A DNA stretch of 47,932 bases, taken from NCBI GenBank assembly GCA_964385195.1, contig CAYLOC010000002.1, positions 1 to 47,932 on the forward strand, given 5' to 3'. Origin of the DNA: CAYLOC01 sp964385195. GTDB taxonomy: Bacteria; Actinomycetota; Actinomycetes; Propionibacteriales; Nocardioidaceae. Below are positions 25,145 through 34,513 of the stretch, piece by piece; positions within the stretch are counted from its first letter, which is position 1, and each line of letters opens with the position of its first letter. The notes below the pieces were generated by a model, which saw only the letters and a program-made list of their open reading frames with translations, was not told the DNA's origin and made no database searches. Position numbers and translations under genes: made by a program.

Positions 25145-28100
25145 ATGCCCGAAACCAAAACACTCGGGGCCGTCACCTTTCCCGACGAGCTGCCGATCAC
25201 CGCCCGGAGGGAGGACATCGCCGCGGCGATCCGTGACCACCAGGTCGTCATCGTGGCGGGGGAGACCGGCAGCGGCAAAACCACCCAGTTGCCCAAGATC
25301 TGCCTCGCGCTCGGCCGTGGTGGCGACGGCGCGATGGTCGGCCACACCCAGCCCCGCCGCATCGCGGCTCGCACCGTCGCCGACCGGATCGCCACCGAAC
25401 TCGGCACCGCCATGGGTGAGGTTGTCGGCTACCAGGTGCGGTTCACCGACCGCACCAGCCCCGCCACCCGGGTCAAGGTGATGACCGACGGCATCCTGCT
25501 GGCCGAGATCCAGCACGACCGGGACCTCCGCCGCTACGACACGATCATCATCGACGAGGCCCACGAACGCAGCCTGAACATCGACTTCCTTCTCGGCTAC
25601 CTCAAACGACTGCTGCCGCGACGCCCCGACCTCAAACTCGTCATCACCTCCGCCACGATCGACCCGCAGCGATTCTCCGAACACTTCGGGAACGCCCCGG
25701 TGATCGAGGTGTCCGGGCGCATGTACCCGGTCGAGGTGCGCTACCGTCCCCCCGAGCCGGAGCAGGACCAGGCCGAGTCCATCACCACCGCCGTCCGCGA
25801 GCTGATCGCCGAAGGGCCGGGCGACATCTTGGTGTTCTGCTCGGGGGAGCGGGAGATCCGCGACGCCGCCGACGCCCTGCGACAGGTACGACCGCGCCGT
25901 GCCGTCGACGCCTTCGAGGTGCTGCCGCTGTTCGCGCGGCTGTCCACGGCCGAGCAGCACCGCGTGTTCACCCCGCACACCGGCCGGCGCGTGGTGCTCG
26001 CGACCAACGTCGCGGAGACGTCGCTGACCGTGCCCGGGATCCGGTACGTCGTCGACACCGGTTTCGCGCGCATCTCCCGGTTCAGCCCCCGCACGAAGGT
26101 GCAACGACTTCCGATCGAACCGATCTCCCAAGCCAGCGCCAACCAGCGCAAGGGACGCTGCGGCCGGCTGGAGGACGGCATCTGCATCCGGCTGTACGAC
26201 GAGGAGGACTTCGAGGCGCGTCCGGCGTTCACCGACCCCGAGATCCTGCGGACGAACCTCGCCTCGGTGATCTTGTCCATGACCGCGCTCGGCCTCGGCG
26301 ACATCGCCGGGTTCCCGTTCCTGCAACCGCCGGACCCACGCAGCGTCAACGCCGGCATCCAGCTGCTGGAGGAGGTCGGCGCGGTCACGACCAAGCCGCC
26401 CCGGCGCGGACGCGGACGGGGACACGGCCGGGACCGGCGTACCGGCAAGGAGAAACGCCGCCGGCTCACGCGCACCGGACGCGTGCTGGTGCAGCTGCCG
26501 GTGGATCCCCGGCTGGGCCGGATGCTGGTGGAGGCCGCCCGCAACGGCTGCCTCGCGGAGGTCGTGACGATCACCGCAGCGCTGTCGATGCAGGACCCGC
26601 GGGAGCGCCCCGCGGACCACCAGCAGCAGGCCGACGCGATGCATGGCCGCTTCACCGACAAGACCTCCGACTTCGCTGCGATCCTCAACCTGTGGCGGTA
26701 CCTGCAAGAACAGCAGGGCCAACTCGGCTCCAGCGCGTTCCGGCGGTTGTGCCGCAAGGAGTTCCTGAACTACCTGCGGATCCGGGAGTGGCAGGACCTC
26801 AACCACCAGTTGCGCCGGGCCGCCCGCCAGGCCGGCCTCCGGCTGAACCGGGAGCCTGCTGCGGCCGAGGCGATCCACCGTTCCCTCCTCGCCGGCCTGC
26901 TGTCCCACATCGGCATGCGCGACCCGGAGCGCCGTGACTATCTCGGCGCGCGCGGCACCAGGTTCGCGATCTTCCCCGGCTCCGGACTGTTCAAGAAACC
27001 CCCGGACTTCGTGATGGCCGCCGAACTCGTCGAGACCGCACGGCTGTGGGGCCGCACCAACGCAGCCATCGACCCTGCCTGGGCCGAGTCCGCCGGAGCC
27101 CACCTGGTCAAACGGCAGTACCTGGAGCCGCACTGGGAGAAGAACCGGGCGGCGGTCGTGGCGTTGGAGAAGGTGACGTTGTACGGCGTCCCGCTGGTCA
27201 GCGACCGCCGGGTCGCCTATGGCCGGATCGACCCTGAGCTGTCGCGTGAGCTGTTCATCCGGCACGCCCTGGTGCAGGGGGAGTGGGACACCCGCCACCA
27301 GTTCCTCGACGACAACCAGAAGCTGGTGGAGGAGGCCGAGGGGCTGGAGCACCGGGCACGGCGACGGGGCCTCCTGGTCGACGACGAGGCCCTGTTCGAC
27401 TTCTACGACGAGCGGATCCCGGAACACGTCGTCTCCGGACGGCACTTCGACGCATGGTGGAAGAAGGCCCGCCGCGAGCACCCGCACCGGCTGGACTTCT
27501 CGCTGGACATGCTGGTCGAGGAGGACGCCGACGTCGACGCCGAGGAGTTCCCGCGGACCTGGCGGCATGACGAGGCGACGCTGCCACTGGACTACCGGTT
27601 CGAGCCCGGTGCCGACACCGACGGCGTCACGATCGACGTACCGGTGGCGATGCTTCCCCGGCTGCGGCCTGCCGACTTCTCCTGGCCGGTTCCCGGCCTG
27701 CGCGAGGAGCTGGTGGTAGCGATGCTGCGGGCCCTGCCGAAACCGCTGCGGGTCCAGCTCGTGCCAGTCCCGGACCACGCGCGCTCGTTCCTGGCTACGG
27801 CGTCCCCGGGGGCCGAGCCGTTGGAGACAGCGCTGGGCCGCTACGTGCACCGGATCACCGGACAGCCGGTGCCCGACGGCACCTGGGACCGCGGCCGGCT
27901 ACCGCCGCACCTCCGGCTGCGGTTCCGGGTGCACGACGACGCCGGTGGCACCCTCGCCACCGGCAAGGACCTGGACCGCCTCCGGGAGGAACTCGCCGAT
28001 GTCACCGACGCGGCGGTCGCCGAGACCGGGGGCGGAATCGAGCAGGACGGCCTGACCCGGTGGGACTTCGGTGACCTTCCCCGCACCGTCACCAGGGCGC

Positions 28101-28909
28101 GAGCGGGGTACGACGTCACCGGCTACCCCGCACTGGTTGACCGCGGCGACACGGTCGCCATCGAGGTACTCAGCGCACCCCAGGCACAGCAGGCCGCAAT
28201 GCAGGCAGGAGTACGGCGACTGGCGGCGCTGTCGGTGCCGCCGCCGGGCAGGCGCTTGCTGGAAGCGCTGGACAACACCGAACGGATCGCGCTGGGTGCC
28301 TCGCCGTACCCGCGCACCGCCGCGCTGCTGGAGGACTGCTGGCTGGCCGCCGCCGGTGAGGTGCTGGCGGCCAGCGGGGGGCCACAGTGGGAGGAAGCCG
28401 CGTTCACCGAGTTGGTGGCCCGTCTCCGCGATGAGGGCGAGCGGACGTCCGCGGAACTGCTGCACCTTGCCGCGGCCGCGCTCGCCGCGGCGCATCCGGT
28501 GCAGCGTCGCCTCTCCGGGCGTGCCGACCTCGCCCTGCTGCCCGCGCTGACCGATATGCAGAACCAGCTCGGTGGGCTGGTCTACCCCGGGTTCGTCTCC
28601 GACGCGGGAGTCGCACACCTGCGGCACTACCCGCGCTACCTGGCCGCGATGGAAGCACGGCTGGACCAGCTGGCCGCCGACCCGCAGGCCGATGGACACA
28701 CGATGGCGCAGGTGCAGACCGTGGCGTCGGCGTACCAGGCACAGGTGGACACGCTGACCGGGCCGCCGTCCCCGCAGCTGAGCAACGTGCGCTGGATGCT
28801 GGAGGAGCTGCGGGTCAGCCTGTGGGCGCAGCGACTGGGAACCGCCTCCCCGGTGTCGGTGCAGCGGATCCGCCGCGCGCTGGACGCATCGGGCCCGGCG
28901 ACCTACTGA
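25145..28909 (+). CDS. hrpA: ATP-dependent RNA helicase HrpA
   Basis: The 1254-residue DEAH-box helicase has Walker A GETGSGKTTQ (39-48), DEAH (137-140), motif III SATID and motif VI QRKGRCGR. The HA2 and OB regions and a long C-terminal DUF3418 region (about residues 600-1240) complete the HrpA architecture of roughly 1300 residues. HrpA unwinds RNA, helps rescue stalled ribosomes and takes part in mRNA processing. A charged insert RRGRGRGHGRDRRTGKEKRRR near residue 420 interrupts the helicase-to-HA2 link. The ATG at 25145 is preferred over the TTG at 25136. Confidence 0.95.
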   Translation: MPETKTLGAVTFPDELPITARREDIAAAIRDHQVVIVAGETGSGKTTQLPKICLALGRGGDGAMVGHTQPRRIAARTVADRIATELGTAMGEVVGYQVRFTDRTSPATRVKVMTDGILLAEIQHDRDLRRYDTIIIDEAHERSLNIDFLLGYLKRLLPRRPDLKLVITSATIDPQRFSEHFGNAPVIEVSGRMYPVEVRYRPPEPEQDQAESITTAVRELIAEGPGDILVFCSGEREIRDAADALRQVRPRRAVDAFEVLPLFARLSTAEQHRVFTPHTGRRVVLATNVAETSLTVPGIRYVVDTGFARISRFSPRTKVQRLPIEPISQASANQRKGRCGRLEDGICIRLYDEEDFEARPAFTDPEILRTNLASVILSMTALGLGDIAGFPFLQPPDPRSVNAGIQLLEEVGAVTTKPPRRGRGRGHGRDRRTGKEKRRRLTRTGRVLVQLPVDPRLGRMLVEAARNGCLAEVVTITAALSMQDPRERPADHQQQADAMHGRFTDKTSDFAAILNLWRYLQEQQGQLGSSAFRRLCRKEFLNYLRIREWQDLNHQLRRAARQAGLRLNREPAAAEAIHRSLLAGLLSHIGMRDPERRDYLGARGTRFAIFPGSGLFKKPPDFVMAAELVETARLWGRTNAAIDPAWAESAGAHLVKRQYLEPHWEKNRAAVVALEKVTLYGVPLVSDRRVAYGRIDPELSRELFIRHALVQGEWDTRHQFLDDNQKLVEEAEGLEHRARRRGLLVDDEALFDFYDERIPEHVVSGRHFDAWWKKARREHPHRLDFSLDMLVEEDADVDAEEFPRTWRHDEATLPLDYRFEPGADTDGVTIDVPVAMLPRLRPADFSWPVPGLREELVVAMLRALPKPLRVQLVPVPDHARSFLATASPGAEPLETALGRYVHRITGQPVPDGTWDRGRLPPHLRLRFRVHDDAGGTLATGKDLDRLREELADVTDAAVAETGGGIEQDGLTRWDFGDLPRTVTRARAGYDVTGYPALVDRGDTVAIEVLSAPQAQQAAMQAGVRRLAALSVPPPGRRLLEALDNTERIALGASPYPRTAALLEDCWLAAAGEVLAASGGPQWEEAAFTELVARLRDEGERTSAELLHLAAAALAAAHPVQRRLSGRADLALLPALTDMQNQLGGLVYPGFVSDAGVAHLRHYPRYLAAMEARLDQLAADPQADGHTMAQVQTVASAYQAQVDTLTGPPSPQLSNVRWMLEELRVSLWAQRLGTASPVSVQRIRRALDASGPATY

Positions 28910-28910
28910 T

Positions 28911-28939
28911 TCAGATCCGTGCCGCGCGTGAGGGTCTGA
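28911..28939. terminator. Hairpin between convergent genes
   Basis: TCAGATCC and GGGTCTGA can pair (one G-U) across 13 bases, directly after the hrpA stop and four bases before the stop of the convergent methyltransferase gene. Confidence 0.45.
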
Positions 28940-28942
28940 GTC

Positions 28943-29788
28943 TCAGTCGGGAGCCGGCGCGGTTGCTGCGGTGAAGACCAACGCCCTGCCCGGCAACGCA
29001 TAGCCCTCGCCACTGCGGAAGGCGGACGCGCGATCCTCGACTTCGACACGGATCTCCTTCTGCTGTACCGGATCCAGCCCCGCGAGAGCCAGCGAGACCG
29101 GCCCGGTGAACCCTGTCACGCAGGACCACAGGTCATCGCGGTCGGCGAAGGTGTAGGCCAGGTCCACGCTCCGGTGCTCGACCTCAGCGAAACCGGAGTG
29201 ATGCAGCATCTCGGTCGTTGCCGCGGTATCGGCCAGCGCGAACATGCTCGGCTCGCCCGGGGTCGGCGGTTTCAGGTGCCCACGCCGGATCATCACCCCT
29301 GCCGGGAGCATGAAGAACTGGTTCGTGGCCGGTTGGTCGAACACGGCCATCACCAAGCGTCCGCCGGGCCGGAGCACCCGATGCGCCTCGACCAGAGCCG
29401 CCGGCGGGTCGGGGAGCAGCATGTAGACCCACCGCGCGAGCAGGCCGTCGACTTCGTGGTCGGGGAGCTCAAGCGCCGACACGTCCAGCACGGCGTACTC
29501 GACCGCATCCCCAGCCCGGTGCTTCGCTGCCGCAAGCATGGCGGGGGAGAGGTCCGTGGCCATGACGTGACAGTCCGGGCAGCGTCGTGCGACCTCCCGC
29601 GCGCCGTCGGCGGTGGGGCCGCAGGCGAGCTCGATGATCCGTTGCCCGGACTGCGGGTGCAGCTGGTCGACCATCGCCTGGGTCAGATCCGCAGTGACCT
29701 GCGCGTGCCAGTCACCCCGGGCATCCCATGCGGGGGCCAAACGATCCCACATTCCTGCACTGACCAGCGAACCGTCGGACTCGGCCAT
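28943..29788 (-). CDS. Class I SAM-dependent methyltransferase
   Basis: The 281-residue protein has motif I IIELACGPTADGAREVA, the acidic strand MATDLSPAMLAAAK and the post-motif VLDVSALELPDHEVDGLLARWVYMLLPDPPAAL, followed by VLRPGGRLVMAVF. The motif I glycine loop ACGPTADG is slightly unusual compared with the common GCGTG. The substrate is unknown. The ATG at 29788 follows GAGGGGAG; the in-frame GTG at 29803 lies inside that ribosome-binding sequence. It stands alone. Confidence 0.88.
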   Translation of the reverse strand: MAESDGSLVSAGMWDRLAPAWDARGDWHAQVTADLTQAMVDQLHPQSGQRIIELACGPTADGAREVARRCPDCHVMATDLSPAMLAAAKHRAGDAVEYAVLDVSALELPDHEVDGLLARWVYMLLPDPPAALVEAHRVLRPGGRLVMAVFDQPATNQFFMLPAGVMIRRGHLKPPTPGEPSMFALADTAATTEMLHHSGFAEVEHRSVDLAYTFADRDDLWSCVTGFTGPVSLALAGLDPVQQKEIRVEVEDRASAFRSGEGYALPGRALVFTAATAPAPD

Positions 29789-29851
29789 GGATGCTCCCCT
29801 CACCGTTCCCCCATCATGGCACCCGGAGGGGCGTCCGGACGCGGAATCCGC

Positions 29852-30537
29852 CTACGGAGAGACCTGGAACGGGCGCCAGTTCAGCTGCTTGTTCTTGTCG
29901 TGGTAGAACTTCAACCGGTACAGCCCGGGCTTCTTCAGCGTGACGGTGAAGGTGATCTTGTCACCCTTGTTGCCCTCCGCTCCGGAGATCCTGGTGTGCG
30001 CATCGACGCCGATCAGGTCGAGGTGGTAGTCATAAGGGCTCTTGTTCTTCAAGATGAACTCCACGGTTTGGCCCACCTTGGACTTCATCTGGCTGAACTC
30101 CGGGGCGCGGATCAGTCCCACTTTGCTGACCGTGAAGGAGTACTGTGCGGTGCCCTGTTTCCCACTGCTTGGTTGCCCGCCGCCCTGTTGCCCACTGCTC
30201 GGCTGCCCGCTGCTCGGGCTGGTCGAGGCCGGGGTGGTCGCGGCCGGCGTCGTCGGGGTGGTGCTGTCGGTGGTGGCGCCGGAGTCGTCATCGCCGNNNN
30301 NNNNNNNNNNNNNNNNNNNNNNNNNNNNNNNNNNNNNNNNNNNNNNNNNNNNNNNNNNNNNNNNNNNNNNNNNNNNNNNNNNNNNNNNNNNNNNNNGGCC
30401 GGCGTCGTCGGGGTGGTGCTGTCGGTGGTGGCGCCGGAGTCGTCATCGCCGCTGCATGCGGCCAGGGTCATCGTCAGTACCAGTGCCGTCGCGACACCGG
30501 CGGTTCGGAGGGACCGGGCACGCAGGGTCATGGTCAC
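29852..30537 (-). CDS. Lipoprotein with cupredoxin-like domain; interrupted by a false gap
   Basis: The N-terminus has a lipoprotein signal with lipobox LAAC (cysteine at about residue 28). A Thr/Pro linker and a Ser/Gly/Gln-rich linker (SSGQPSSGQQGGGQPSSGKQ) follow. The C-terminal 95 residues (AQYSFTVSKVGLIR, VGQTVEFILKNKSPYDYHLDL, KITFTVTLKKPGLYRLKFYH) have the strand pattern of small cupredoxin-like domains. The type I copper set is not complete, so metal binding is uncertain. As written, the 100-N gap shifts the frame. Removing 155 bases gives one open frame of 176 residues. AAAGGTG precedes the ATG. It lies 36 bases after rnd on the same strand. Confidence 0.8.
30297..30396. other. 100-N gap flanked by identical 55-base sequence
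   Basis: Bases 30242-30296 and 30397-30451 are identical. Collapsing them restores the lipoprotein reading frame through its Thr/Pro linker, so the gap is artificial. Confidence 0.95.
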
Positions 30538-30573
30538 CTTTCGTCGTAGAGTGCGGAACCGAGCGTAACGCGG

Positions 30574-31833
30574 TCAGGGTTCTCCCAGCACGGCGGTCAG
30601 CGCGGCCGCAGTGTGGTGCACCTGCCAGGGCCGGGCGCCTGCGCCCGTCAGCGCGGCCGCCACTCGATCCTCGGTGAGCGGTTCCGGCGGCTGCCAGGCA
30701 AGTCGACGTACGGCGTCGGGTGCGAGCAGGTTCTCCTGCGGCAGCTGTAGTGTCTCCGCGATTGCCGACACCGCCTCGCGGCACCGGCCGAGCCGGTCGG
30801 CCGCCTCCGGGAACTTCCGCCCCCACACCCGCGCTGGTGGCGGACCGTCGTACGGCGGGGTCCGCGGTGGGAGCTGGTCCGGGTCCAACGCGAGCGCCTC
30901 CGCCACGGCCGCAGCGAACTCGGAGGAGAACCGGCGTCCGCCACCGGAAGCAAAACCGGGCAGCCGGGCCAGCGCCCGCAGCGAGCCGGGTTGGGCCAGG
31001 GCCGCCTCGACCAGCGCCGGATCGCGTACGACGTGGCTGGGGGTGATGTCGCGTTCCCGGGCGATGCTGTCACGGCAGTACCAGACCGCACGCAGGACCG
31101 CGAGCGCACGTGGGTTCCGCACCCGGTGGATCCCGGAGGTACGCCGCCAGGGGTCGGTGCGTCGCGGCGGGGGAGTGAGGGTGGTCAGGGCGGCGAACTC
31201 CTGCCGCGCCCACTCCAGCTTTCCCGCGTCGACCAGTTCCTGTCGAAGGCGGGACCGCAGCTCCAGGAGCATCTCCACGTCCAGCGCTGCATACCGCAGC
31301 CAGGACTCCCGGAGCGGCCGACGGGACCAGTCCACCGCGGAGTGCTCCTTGCGCATCCGTACGCCGAAGAACTCCTCCATGAGCGTCGCGAGCCCGACAC
31401 GCGGCAGGTTCAGCAGCCGGCCACCGAGCTCGGTGTCGAACAGGTGCCGCGGCCGCAGCCCGAGCTCGGCGAGGCAGGCCAGATCCTGACTGGCAGCATG
31501 AATCACCCACTCCGCGTCGCCGACGGCGTCGGCCAGCGCGGTCAGGCTCTCGTTGGGCACGGCCCCGAACGGCGTCGGGTCGATCATGGCGGTGCCGGCG
31601 CCGGCACGCCGGAGCTGGACCAGGTACGCCCGCTGGGAGTATCGGTGACCCGACGCCCGCTCGGCGTCGACGGCGACCGGTCCGTGGCCGGCCCGGAACC
31701 GCTCCACGGTCTCGCGGAGGGCCACCTCATCGGCGACGACTTCCGGCAGCCCTTCCCGCAGCGTCAGCTCCGGTGCCGCTTGCTGCTGTCCCTCCGATTC
31801 CGCTGCGGTTCCTCCCCGAGCGTCCCGGGTCAT
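30574..31833 (-). CDS. rnd: Ribonuclease D-like 3'-5' exonuclease
   Basis: The 419-residue protein has an N-terminal DEDD exonuclease domain (VAVDAERASGHRYSQRAYLVQL, AEWVIHAASQDLACLAELGLRP, YAALDVEMLLELR). The three acidic clusters are present, and two HRDC-like helical regions follow in the second half. It would trim the 3' ends of tRNA precursors and other stable RNAs. The ATG at 31833 overlaps the DUF3000 stop (ATGA). The longer in-frame codon at 31959 lies inside that gene and is rejected. The DUF3000-rnd pair is conserved in actinobacteria, including M. tuberculosis Rv2680-Rv2681. Confidence 0.92.
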   Translation of the reverse strand: MTRDARGGTAAESEGQQQAAPELTLREGLPEVVADEVALRETVERFRAGHGPVAVDAERASGHRYSQRAYLVQLRRAGAGTAMIDPTPFGAVPNESLTALADAVGDAEWVIHAASQDLACLAELGLRPRHLFDTELGGRLLNLPRVGLATLMEEFFGVRMRKEHSAVDWSRRPLRESWLRYAALDVEMLLELRSRLRQELVDAGKLEWARQEFAALTTLTPPPRRTDPWRRTSGIHRVRNPRALAVLRAVWYCRDSIARERDITPSHVVRDPALVEAALAQPGSLRALARLPGFASGGGRRFSSEFAAAVAEALALDPDQLPPRTPPYDGPPPARVWGRKFPEAADRLGRCREAVSAIAETLQLPQENLLAPDAVRRLAWQPPEPLTEDRVAAALTGAGARPWQVHHTAAALTAVLGEP

Positions 31834-32411
31834 TGACGCGGGCCGCGGCGTTTCGACAACGTGACGACGCCGTCCGGTACCGGGGGAAGCCCGCACGCCG
31901 TACACAGCAGGTCCCCCCACGCCTGGACGTGCGCGGTCAGTGATCCGAGGGGAGACCACGAGGCCCGGACCTCGATCTCGGCCTCGGTCGGCTCATCGGC
32001 CATCCCGCCGAACTTCTCCGACGCCAGCTTGGTGACGGTGCCGCTGGGCACGTCGAACCCGGCCTCGTGCGCGCGCAGGGCGTCCTCCAGCCAGGACCAG
32101 CCGACTCCGCCCAGCATCGGGTCGGTCATCATCTCCGGGTCGATGTCGGCCCGGGCATACGCGACGCAGCGGAACACCCCGTTCCAGGCATCGTTGCCCT
32201 TGGGGTCGTAGAGCAGCACCAGCCGTCCACCGCCGATCGCGCGGTGGTCGATGGTGACGTCGGCGGTGAGCGCGGCGGAAAAAGGGGCGATGCGCTGCGG
32301 GGCCGACATCTCTTCCACGGCCACCTCAGGGCGCAGGCGTGCCGAGCGGAACTGGATGAGGGCCTGCTGGAACTCTTCCGGAGTCGCGTCGACCTCCGAG
32401 CGCGCACGCAT
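31830..32411 (-). CDS. DUF3000 protein
   Basis: The 193-residue protein matches the actinobacterial DUF3000 family over its whole length: PEEFQQALIQFRSARLRPEV, APFSAALTADV, GRLVLLYDPKGNDAWNGVFR, GVGWSWLEDALR and the cysteine pair in DLLCTACGLPP. No function is known. It has no signal or membrane segment. It is divergent from hemE and translationally coupled to rnd. Presence in nearly all actinobacteria at this place suggests a housekeeping role tied to RNA processing or haem synthesis; that is inference. Confidence 0.92.
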   Translation of the reverse strand: MRARSEVDATPEEFQQALIQFRSARLRPEVAVEEMSAPQRIAPFSAALTADVTIDHRAIGGGRLVLLYDPKGNDAWNGVFRCVAYARADIDPEMMTDPMLGGVGWSWLEDALRAHEAGFDVPSGTVTKLASEKFGGMADEPTEAEIEVRASWSPLGSLTAHVQAWGDLLCTACGLPPVPDGVVTLSKRRGPRQ

Positions 32412-32417
32412 ACCATG

Positions 32418-32423
32418 AGCCTA
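32418..32423 (-). promoter_or_regulatory. -10 box TAGGCT, leaderless-type start of the DUF3000 gene
   Basis: TAGGCT is followed by six bases and the ATG at 32411 on the minus strand, with no Shine-Dalgarno sequence. Confidence 0.5.
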
Positions 32424-32494
32424 GAAGCAGCGGCCGGTCCGTGCCTCCGCGACGCGCCGAGAACCCGGGGCCGATCATCTGGAAGGATCGAGGT

Positions 32495-33532
32495 GTGAGC
32501 AGGGCAGAGCGTCCCCGGTTGGTCTCCGCGGCCTACGGCGAGCCGGTGGACCACGTGCCGGTGTGGTTCATGCGGCAGGCAGGGCGCTCGCTGCCGGAGT
32601 ACCGGCGGATCCGGGAGGGCGTGCCGATGCTCAGCGCCTGCATGCGCGCCGACCTGGTCGCGGAGATCACTCTGCAGCCGGTCCGGCGGTACGACGTCGA
32701 CGCGGCCGTGCTGTTCTCCGACATCGTGCTGCCGTTGAAGGCGCTGGGCCTCGATGTCGACATCGCCCCCGGCGTCGGACCCGTCGTCGGCGAGCCGGTG
32801 CGCGACCTGGCGGGTGCGGCAGCCGTTCCCGCCTTCGATGCCGCGGCCTTCGGGTTCCTGACCGAGGCCATCGGGTCGGTGGTGGCCGAGCTCGGGGAAC
32901 GGGCCCTCGTGGGCTTCGCCGGCGCGCCGTACACGCTGGCGTCCTACCTGATCGAGGGCGGTCCGTCAAAGGACCACGCCCGCACCAAGGCGGTCATGCG
33001 CGGCGAACCGCAGGTGTGGGACACCCTGCTGTCCCGGCTGGCCGACATCGCGGCCGGCTTCCTGCGGGTGCAGGTGGACGCCGGCGCGGCGGCGGTGCAG
33101 CTGTTCGACTCGTGGGCGGGAGGGCTGTCCCCGGCCGACTACCGGCGCTACGTCCTCCCGTACACCACCCGGGTGTTCTCCGCCGTCGCGGACCTGCAGG
33201 TCCCGCGGATCCACTTCGGGGTCACCACCGGTGAGCTGCTGGCCGACATGGCCGGGGCCGGCGTGGAGGTGGTCGGCGTGGACTGGCGGGTGCCGCTGGA
33301 TGCTGCGGCCCGGCGCATCCGGCCCGGCCAGGCGGTGCAGGGGAACCTCGACCCGACACTGGTGTTCGCGCCGTGGGAGGTACTCGCCGAGGTCGCGGCG
33401 GACACCGTCCGGCGGGGCCAGGCGGCAGTGGGCCACATCTTCAACCTGGGGCACGGGGTGCTGCCCGACTCCGATCCGGACGTCCTGGCCCGGCTCGTCG
33501 ACCACGTGCACGCGCTCCCCGTCAGTGACTGA
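32495..33532 (+). CDS. hemE: Uroporphyrinogen decarboxylase
   Basis: The 345-residue TIM-barrel enzyme shows the N-terminal substrate signature VWFMRQAGRSLPEYRRIR, the catalytic-aspartate segment AAVLFSDIVLPLKALGLDVD and the second signature GFAGAPYTLASYLIEGG. It converts uroporphyrinogen III to coproporphyrinogen III. The GTG at 32495 follows GGAAGG; the in-frame ATG at 32441 is less likely. Its 3' end overlaps the convergent DUF4349 gene by 11 bases. Together with hemY and hemQ downstream it belongs to the coproporphyrin-dependent haem pathway. Confidence 0.95.
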   Translation: MSRAERPRLVSAAYGEPVDHVPVWFMRQAGRSLPEYRRIREGVPMLSACMRADLVAEITLQPVRRYDVDAAVLFSDIVLPLKALGLDVDIAPGVGPVVGEPVRDLAGAAAVPAFDAAAFGFLTEAIGSVVAELGERALVGFAGAPYTLASYLIEGGPSKDHARTKAVMRGEPQVWDTLLSRLADIAAGFLRVQVDAGAAAVQLFDSWAGGLSPADYRRYVLPYTTRVFSAVADLQVPRIHFGVTTGELLADMAGAGVEVVGVDWRVPLDAAARRIRPGQAVQGNLDPTLVFAPWEVLAEVAADTVRRGQAAVGHIFNLGHGVLPDSDPDVLARLVDHVHALPVSD

Positions 33533-34448
33533 TCCGCGTCCGCACTCGCCGTACCACCACGAACACCCCCGCCGCGATCAGCACGAGCACCAGGCCCAGC
33601 GGCAGCACGAGCCCGACCACGTGTGCGAAGCCGACCGCCGCCTTCTGCAGCGCGTGCCATCCGGAGGTGATGCCGGCGAGGAAGCCCGCCTGCTGCTCGT
33701 CGTGGTGCCGCCTGGGGGCGGCCTGGTGGTCGACGGTCACGTGGATCCGCGACATCGTGGTCTTGCCGGCCAGGGCACGCTGCTGGGCCTGGAGGGACTC
33801 CAGCTCGGCCTCGCGCTGTTGCAGCTCGGACTCGACCGAGATGATGTCGCCGACCTTGGTGGCGTGGCGGTACAGCGTCCGCAGTCGCTCGATGGAGGCT
33901 TGGGCGTTCTGCACGCGGGACTTGACGTCGGCGACCTTGGTGGTGACGTCCTTGCTGTTCTGGCTCCGGTCCGCGAGCTGTCCGAGTCCGGAGAGCTTCT
34001 TCATCGCGACCTCGAACTGCCCGACGGGCACCCGGACGGTGAGACGGGAGTACGTCGGTGTGCCGTGCCGGTTGGTGGACGTGTGCTCCTGGGCGACCCC
34101 GCCACCGAGACCGGCCGCGACACCACGCACCTTGTCCACCACGCTCCCCACATGCGGTGACACCAGGTCGATCGAGCCGGTCTTGATCCGGTACCGCGGT
34201 CCGTCGGGAAGGAGAGTGCTGTCGGCGCCGGAGGCGCTGTCGCTGCCCCGGGATGCGGGCTTGTGGGCGCTGAGGTTCTCCGCCGCCGCCCCGCCTCCGG
34301 CGGCGTCAGCGGCGGACTCGGCACTGGCCCCGCTGCTGGAGGCGCCGCCGCTGCACCCGGCGAGGACGGTCCCGGCCAACAGGGCGGACACGGCAGTGGC
34401 AGCGAGCACGGTGGTGGCCGAACGCGGCCGCCGGATTCTGGTGAACAT
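33522..34448 (-). CDS. DUF4349 lipoprotein
   Basis: The 308-residue protein has a lipobox LAGC, a Ser/Ala-rich linker and then the DUF4349 domain (YRIKTGSIDLVSPHVGSVVDKV, YSRLTVRVPVGQFEVAMKKL). A coiled coil of about 60 residues with a heptad pattern (VKSRVQNAQASIERLRTLYR, VESELQQREAELESLQAQQ) follows. A C-terminal transmembrane helix (LVLPLGLVLVLIAAGVFVVV) and basic tail end it. It is thus tethered at both ends, outside the cytoplasmic membrane. Function is unknown. It is inserted antisense between hemE and hemY, and its 3' end overlaps hemE. Confidence 0.9.
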   Translation of the reverse strand: MFTRIRRPRSATTVLAATAVSALLAGTVLAGCSGGASSSGASAESAADAAGGGAAAENLSAHKPASRGSDSASGADSTLLPDGPRYRIKTGSIDLVSPHVGSVVDKVRGVAAGLGGGVAQEHTSTNRHGTPTYSRLTVRVPVGQFEVAMKKLSGLGQLADRSQNSKDVTTKVADVKSRVQNAQASIERLRTLYRHATKVGDIISVESELQQREAELESLQAQQRALAGKTTMSRIHVTVDHQAAPRRHHDEQQAGFLAGITSGWHALQKAAVGFAHVVGLVLPLGLVLVLIAAGVFVVVRRVRTRISH

Positions 34449-34500
34449 GTCGCTTCGACGCAGGTGTGGCCGGACCAGGTTCCGTCCGTTGCCGAGTTGT

Positions 34501-34506
34501 TACCGT
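34501..34506 (+). promoter_or_regulatory. -10 box TACCGT, leaderless-type start of hemY
   Basis: TACCGT is followed by seven bases and the ATG at 34514, with no Shine-Dalgarno sequence. It gives hemY and hemQ a promoter separate from hemE. Confidence 0.45.
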
Positions 34507-34513
34507 GTGCGCT

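Noticed and set aside
25142..27850. 902-codon open frame opposite hrpA
   Set aside because: Antisense of a clear DEAH helicase; no start signal and no recognisable domain.
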